Below are positions 57,683-64,000 of a DNA stretch of 64,000 nt, piece by piece (positions within the stretch are counted from its first letter, which is position 1; every line of letters starts with the position of its first letter). This DNA comes from Cryptomeria japonica. Its lineage: Eukaryota; Streptophyta; Pinopsida; Cupressales; Cupressaceae. Where the stretch lies: positions 18,484,285 through 18,548,284 of the forward strand of contig NC_081413.1 of NCBI RefSeq assembly GCF_030272615.1, read 5' to 3'. Both the position numbers and the translations under genes were made by a program. Below the pieces are notes generated by a model. The model searched no databases. It was not told the DNA's origin and saw nothing but the letters and a program-made list of their open reading frames with translations.

Positions 57683-60600
57683 CTAGGTTCAAACACTGGT
57701 GAACATGGGCTGCATTCATAACTTAGTTGAAACCAAGCTATGGCTTGAAGTATAACACCTAGGTGGAAACTTGTGAAATAACAAAGAGAAGCATCAAGGC
57801 ACCTCATTAGGGTGTTAATAAAATATTTGTTAAACCGTCCTAGGTGCATAATTTCTTCCAACAAGGCATAATCAAATTTCAAATCCACCCCTATATAGGG
57901 TAGTTTTCTACCACTAGGGATTACAATGTTTATATTTCTAGGCACCAAGGTTTAAGTTTCATAGGGTACATTATTCACAATTTCCAAACATTAAGGTACA
58001 TGACAATCCCATTCTAAGGGAGTGATGAAAATTATTAATACTTGTTTTAGATATCATCCACACAATCATTTCCATACACATGCCAAATTTACCAGTCGAC
58101 AATCATCACTTTCGCAATTCATTAGATCTAGGTCACACTATTGTTATAAATTTTTTCTCTTTCAAATTACTCGCAATTAATTTTACTTAGGAGGATATTC
58201 CTTCCTTTATCTTAATTTGATAAAATATATTCTTTGTTAATTCTTTGTGCCTAATTTCACTCCTTGCGGTATTCTCCCTTGACACACTATTAGTGGTTCA
58301 ATGAACATGATAGACATTTACACAAATCACATCACTAGGGCTAGCTATATCAACCATCAAAATGACCACTTGACACTTTTTTTAAAAGGTTAAAATAAAA
58401 AAAAATCACTTTTACCAAGTCCCCTCAAAAGAAGAAAAATGCCGGCAATTGAAAGATATTAAAACTAGAAACATGGCAAGTGCCATAGTTCCAATAAAAA
58501 GAAACATACATTTAGTGGTCCTCTCTTCATTTAAAAAAAAATAAAAAAAATAAAAGAAAGTACTAGCCCCTAGGTCACAATATACTTTTCAAAGAAAGTT
58601 GAAAATACTGACGAATCAAAACTTGAAACAAGATGACCATACTGGTCATACCCTAGGGAGTAACCGCAACACATCACCCAAGATCACATGTCCTAAGTGT
58701 GTTAGGAAGTGATTGTTAGACTCTTGAGGTTCTTAGATTCTTTTATAATCCTTTATTGATTTATGAAATAAATTCTTATACACAAGAGATCGCATTAGTT
58801 TTTATAAATCATGTTCCATTTTAACCTTCACGTGCTTACTATTTCAAGCAACACTTTCCGATATAATCCACTATCTATTTAAGGTTATTAACATCCTTAA
58901 TTATATTCTAACAGGTGCTTGCACTAACTCTACCATTCTCAGTCCATTCCTCTTGCACTAATTTTTTTTGAACACTTAATTATACGCAATCTATGCTTAA
59001 TTAGAGGTTAAAGCTTAACAAGCTGATCCAATGAAACCTTAGGTCTCGATAAAACTCCTAGGTGATAGGATTAAGAAAATTACTAACATAACAAATACGA
59101 TAACTCCTATTATCAAGTGGATCGAATAAATTTATAAGCGAAATAATAATTTCACTCAAAAGTCCCTTTCATTATAGTTGCGTTTAATAGTACTTAATTA
59201 GATCATCTTCTACTAAATAGAAATTTATATAGTTACTTGGTTCAACATCAATTATTTAATAATTATCCAGCTTCCTCCATCCTGTTAATACATCCCTCCT
59301 TAACAACTTAATTTAATATGGCTTCTGTTAATTATCTTAATATGCTAAACCTTGATTTAATGCTATGTGGTAGCTCAAGTATCGACACTTCCATGTCTTA
59401 CACACATGGTTGATAGTTCGGTACAAAATTGACACTTGTTTACTTAGAACCACTTAGGATTTGTATAATGTAATCATATAATTTTACTAGGGACATCATT
59501 TGTTTTCTTAGCACCTTATGCTAACTTCTTATATTTTCACCTCTAACATTCACTTGCCTTCATTGGGTAGGAGGTTGTTGTCAAATTACTAACACTAATG
59601 GTTAACAACCATTTGGGGTGGAATAAGGATCGATAATGGTTGACAAAAATTTCTACTCGCATATTTCATGACATATTTCAAACAACTTGGAGAGTGGACT
59701 TATTCTCTCCTACTTCACATTTGCAACTATGAAATCAAGGGGGTGTGCACTCGAGAAGTGACCAACACCCACCCTTTTAAATAAAATTTGGTAAGAAGGA
59801 AGCTATCTCTTTCCATATTACTTATTTATATTTACTTACTAGCCAAATCCGGCATACCACAACTTACGATTTCCTTCAATCCAAAAAAAAAAAAAACACC
59901 TTATCATCATAATATCTTGTTATCTAATTACAGTATAACTTAAAGGTGTCCAATAATTACCAATGTCTTAAGACTCCCATAATTTTCCAAGTTCCCCCTT
60001 GGCTAACCACAAAATTCGGCTCTTTATCAATGTTCTCATAAAATATTTTATACTGCCAACTAATTCTCATTAAAACTTTGGTATTATATTATTGTTATAC
60101 TATCTTTCCATAAGCCATTTTCATCTGCATGTTGCTTCATCCATACTTAATGTTTTCACATACTTTTACATTTGAGTGTCATAATTTGCAAAACTTCTTC
60201 GATTGTGCCTAGTAGTTATATTGTGTTACATACCGTCTTGTACCTAGCAACTAACCATGATTGGGTTGCACTTTTCTTCTTAGTTTTTTGAATGAGTATT
60301 AGTTACTTATTCCTAGATTATAAGTTCTTAATTCTTTTACACTCCTTGCACTTCAATGGGGATTTTTGTACGATTCCCAAATCCACTCTACTCTCTCTTC
60401 CATTATTTACTTTCTCCAAAATTATCTTCCCATAAAGGAACTAGTTGAGGTTTTTACTTGCTTGTTTCCCCAATTACATAACCACGGATGAACTTAGGGT
60501 TTATTGTAATTACATGTTTTAACCCAAGAAGTTCATGCATCCTTTCTCCTTATTTAACTCATCTATAGTATTACTAGGGTTTTATGACCAAGGAGATTGC

Positions 60601-61200
60601 CATTCATCATTTTTGTTCTAAACTTCAGGGTTATCCAACTCTAGTTTCACTACGTTACTACAAAAAAATTGTCTAACAAATGCTCTTAATAAGAAATCTA
60701 GCATGACCACATTCTTAAGGTACCTAGTCATTAGGATAGGTTAATGCTTCTATCTGAGATTTGCAAGAGTTCCTTTTAACTCTTCTTCATTTATGTCTCC
60801 AATGGCGGCTTTGATCTTTTTAACCATCATAATTTCACATAGCTTAAAACTTAACTTGAACTGTCTCGATCTTATTTATCTTGTTTATTGTGCCTTTATC
60901 TTAGGTCTAACTATCTTGCTTTACTTGCCATGTCAAGAACATATCTCGATGGAAGGAATTCTCTTAGTTACCATCAAGAGTATTTTAGTGAAGAATTAAC
61001 TCCTCATTCTTGATTTGATAAGGGCAATTATTGCTTTTAGGTTTCAATTGAATGGTACCCCATAAGTACTAAAGAGCTAAATTCCGTGATTAAACACCGA
61101 AAATACTTCATATAAATTAATAATTGAAAATTTCGCACCCTTTGGGGTTTTATTTAAGCCATAAATATTATGGCTAATAAGTTTCAAATTTTTAGGGCTT
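57683..61200. other. Long AT-rich stretch without genes
   Basis: No coding region, known motif or clear repeat apart from A-runs near 58540 and 59882. If the primer site at 57670 is real, this is the interior of a non-autonomous or decayed element. Confidence 0.4.
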
Positions 61201-61563
61201 ACAGTGATCCTTGGAATTGTTAGAGTTACTTGATTAATTAAACAATATTTGTTTAATTCTTTAAGTTCCCAATTATCTTTTTACACTTAAGCTAACATTA
61301 GGTACATATAATTAATTACTATGTGCAAGCCTAGGGTTTTCCCTTTTTAGGGTTTCTTGACCTATTAGAGGTTATTTTTCTTTTCATTATATCATCTTTT
61401 CATATACATTTTTTGGTGAATTGGAGCTCTCATATTTTGAGAATATTTTTCTTGTGTTTTGTGTGTTCTTCAGATTTTACTTCATTGCTTCTCCTTGTAA
61501 CAGGTTATTCGGCTTGCAGAAGATCTTCAGGCTACTGTGGGGTTGTATTTCTCAACTCCTATA
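61201..61563 (+). repeat. Probable end of the Copia-5 5' LTR
   Basis: Precedes the primer site; T-rich, with a Copia-like ending around GTATTTCTCAACTCC. The left edge is unknown and the partner LTR is outside the window. Confidence 0.45.
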
Positions 61564-61576
61564 TGGTATCAGAGCT
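61564..61576 (+). other. Copia-5 primer-binding site
   Basis: TGGTATCAGAGCT; initiator Met-tRNA type, 1.2 kb before a Copia gag. Confidence 0.85.
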
Positions 61577-62774
61577 CAGATCTACAGCTACCTGTTCCTA
61601 TTTTTGAGAATTTTTTGCATTGGAAGCAGATCTGGGGTTTTAGGATTTTTTATGTACCTAGGGTTTGACCTTTTTTTCTAAGCACTTTGGGCCTAAACGG
61701 ACCTTACCATCATCCTTAGAAGGCCCAAAAACCCCTATGGTCATATAAAATTTGACCTATTTTGGTTCCTGAGCCTCTGGGAGCAATTTTTTTCTCAGAT
61801 CCAGGCCGTACGACTTTGGCACGTAAATCAAAAAAAAAATTGAATTTTTTTTTTTGCCTTTTTACGACATGCAGACCGGATTTTTTTTATTTTAAAAAAA
61901 AAAAATTTGCAAAGCAAAAAATCAAAAAAATTTTGCCAAAAAAAAAAAAAACGGAGGGTGAATCAAAGTTTTTTTTTGGCACCGGACCTGACAGTCCGGC
62001 GCCGTACGGCCCCTGCGGATCTATCAAGCCGGCCCACCCAGCCCCCGCCGGTTGTCCCCAGCTCCAGCTCTAGCAACCCCGACCCTCGCCAGCTCCGACA
62101 GCCCCCGCCGGCCCCCTCTGCTTCACCGGTTGCTTCGCCCTAGTGCCGCCACCACCTCCAACCCAGCGCCACCACCACCTCCGCTAGTTGCTCCGCCAAG
62201 CAGCACCACCGGAGCCTCATCCTTTCCCCTTTTGAGAAGGGGTTGGTTTTTTGGGCTTAGATTGTGCATCTGGAGTCATTTTTTGGCAAACAAATAGGTG
62301 TCGGAAAGGTGATTCCAAGCCGGACCACGTGGTGGTGGATTTGTTTTCCTACATCTGCTATTTGACTATATTTTTTACCAATCAAAGTCAGGCTTCCTTT
62401 TTTGCACTTCCGGGGCCGTAGAATGGGAAAACGAACTCCGTTTTTCGGAAACAAATAGGCGTTGAAAAGATCTTAGCATGCTCTATTCAAATTTGTGATC
62501 TTTTTTCTCATAATTTTCACCAAGTACATGAGATATCAGTTTGAATTTTTTTTTCTTATGCACTACTTCCTTCTCATTACTATGTACTAGGGTTTGGGTT
62601 TCTCTATTGTGGGGGGGTGTTTTTTTCTCGCTTTTTGTCATTTATATCAGAAATCAAGAACACCTAAACTCTCAAAACAAACAAACCCTTCTGCATCTTC
62701 TGTCTATTTTGAAAGATCACATAATAAAAACAACCAACAAGCAGGTGCAGGTGTAGAGTTTTTTCTTTGTTCTA
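61577..62774 (+). other. Copia-5 leader with homopolymer tracts and a GC-rich patch
   Basis: Contains A and T runs at 61828-61965, the GC-rich patch at 61975-62225, and a near repeat (AACAAATAGGTGTCGGAAAG at 62289, AACAAATAGGCGTTGAAAAG at 62450). No gene. Confidence 0.6.
61975..62225 (+). other. GC-rich, proline-coding patch in the Copia-5 leader
   Basis: About 250 bp of C-rich sequence (CCAGCTCC, GCCGCCACCACC, CGCCGG) in strongly AT-rich surroundings. Plus-strand frames read Pro/Ala/Ser-rich. It may be captured host sequence; no domain seen. Confidence 0.5.
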
Positions 62775-64000
62775 ATGGCAGATCCTTCAGTTGAGTTGTT
62801 GACTTCACACAACTATCACACCTGGAAGTCCCGCATCACGAGGCTTCTTAGGTCACGAGGGTTGTGGGATTCTTTGGATGAGGTTCAGCCAGACCTGCAG
62901 CATTCTTATGAGATTCTTATGCACCAGAACAAGCTGGATGAGGCCATGGGTTTGATCTCTTTGCATGTCTCCGATAGTCTTCTATTTCACCTTGATGAGT
63001 TGCTTACTCCTCGAGATATGTGGTTGAAATTTGATTCTCTCTTCGGGAGGGTCAATAAGATTCGAGCATTACAAATTGAGGCAGAGATGACTTCTTTGTT
63101 ACCTGATTCCTTTCCCACTATTGAGGATTTTTTGAACAAATTCAAGACTACTAGATCCATTCTTTAGGGATGTGGAAAGAACAAGACTGATACAGAGTGC
63201 ATTCATTTGATTCTTTCAAAGCTTTGGGGTCACTTTCAGTTTTTTTGCCTCTGCTTTCTACTCCACCATGGATGGATTGGGTACTTGTTTCACCATGCCT
63301 ACCTTTGATGTCTTTTGTGAGCGATTGTCTCGTGAGTAGTCTCATCTTTCTCAGCTGGATATGCTCTCAGGCTCCAAGAACAAAGCATTGGTTGCTCAGT
63401 CCTCTAAGGAGAAGGAGAAACAGAAGTAGAAACCGAAGCCGAAGAAGCCTTCTGCAAGTAGTGGGAATTCCTCCAAGCCTGCTCCTAAGTCTGATTCAAA
63501 ACCATTTCCTCCCAAACAAGGAAAATCTTCACAGTCTGGTGAGTCTTCCTCCAAGACTAAGAAGAAATCATCCGACACTTGCAGTTTTTGTGGCAAGGAA
63601 GGACATCTAGTTTCCAGGTTTTGGAAACGATTAGAGGCTTTAGAGGAAGCCATGCAGCAACATCACATTTCCTCACCTCAGGCATCTTCTCCTTCCACAG
63701 GGAAAGGTCATGCTCTCACTGCTAGAGCTTCAACCTATGGGTCCACATAGATTCTAGATTCTGGTGCTTCTCACCATATGACACACACTCAGCAGTTGGT
63801 TACTTCTCTTGCCTCTTGTGGTATTTCACAGATTGCAGTGGGTGACTCAATTCAGCTTTCCATCTTGGGTTCAGGTTCTGTCTCTTTGGATGGGGGTACT
63901 CTACAGGATGTTCTGGTTGTCCCTGACATCTCGATGAACCTCCTGTCCATTTATCAAATTTGCCACTCTGGCTCTAATAAGACAATTGAGTTCTCACCAC
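62775..64000 (+). pseudogene. gag-pol: Copia-5 gag and protease start, broken, runs off the window
   Basis: Gag (UBN2 type) starts MADPSVELLTSHNYHTWKSR and stays open to TAG at 63165. The frame then changes in a T run near 63239-63245 (one extra T) and continues with FDVFCERLSRE, further TAG stops (about 63346 and 63427), a Lys/Ser-rich linker and the zinc knuckle CSFCGKEGHLVSRF at 63580, whose last Cys is Phe. Protease is ILDSGASHHMTHTQQLV near 63752, preceded by a TAG at 63748. The Gag type and knuckle differ from Copia-1 to Copia-4, so this is a separate lineage. Integrase and RT would lie right of the window. Confidence 0.88.

Noticed and set aside
61762-62297. Overlapping Pro/Ala-rich ORFs as a real gene
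   Set aside because: Homopolymer runs and GC-rich low complexity explain the open frames; no domain, and it lies in a Copia leader.

Overview
This is nuclear DNA from a land plant with a large, repeat-rich genome. It is AT-rich and packed with nested LTR retrotransposons of the plant Copia and Gypsy types. Most use an initiator-Met tRNA primer site (TGGTATCAGAGC). There is also a CACTA-type transposon end, a plant mobile domain (PMD) pseudogene and a decayed gene with introns. No housekeeping gene, tRNA or rRNA gene is visible. The style of the repeats would fit a gymnosperm, but I cannot prove the species.

Layout, left to right. (1) 1-10610 reads best as the 3' part of a plus-strand Ty3/gypsy element resembling the Tat lineage. 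It has an antisense PMD pseudogene (1-1624), two tandem arrays (35 bp, and a striking 60 bp array at 8127-8513), a polypurine tract and a 1475-bp 3' LTR (9136-10610). A complete, open, young-looking Copia element (Copia-1, 1773-7764, minus strand) sits inside it. Copia-1 has 884-bp LTRs differing at only 8 sites, a perfect GTAAC target duplication and one open 1347-residue gag-pol. (2) 10611-17309 is a decayed minus-strand chromovirus whose 3' LTR was cut by the Tat-like insertion. (3) 17310-18542 holds an RNase H fragment and a SET-domain-like pseudogene. (4) 18543-26249 is Copia-2, complete in structure but with ten in-frame stops and no frameshift. (5) 26250-29579 holds a decayed gene of about nine exons, with one exon present in three tandem copies. 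(6) 29580-38749 is a probable minus-strand solo LTR split by Copia-3 (29900-37860), whose own 3' LTR is split by a solo LTR of the Copia-2 family (36220-37721). (7) 38755-41609 holds gene fragments and ends in a CACTA-type terminus, which has landed in the reverse transcriptase of the minus-strand relic Copia-4 (41610-46760). (8) 46761-61563 is mostly unrecognised AT-rich DNA with a solo LTR (48161-49589), a 39-bp array, a 131-bp duplication, LTR-like pieces and an orphan primer site. (9) 61564-64000 is the start of Copia-5, decayed and running off the window, with an unusually GC-rich leader.

The parts do not form a pathway; they record successive insertions. By nesting, Copia-1 is younger than the Tat-like element, which is younger than the chromovirus; the Copia-2-family solo LTR is younger than Copia-3, which is younger than its host LTR; the CACTA end is younger than Copia-4. 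Most in-frame stops I inspected, and all Copia-1 LTR differences, fit C-to-T (or G-to-A) change, as expected of heavily methylated repeats. The only apparently intact protein-coding unit is the Copia-1 polyprotein.
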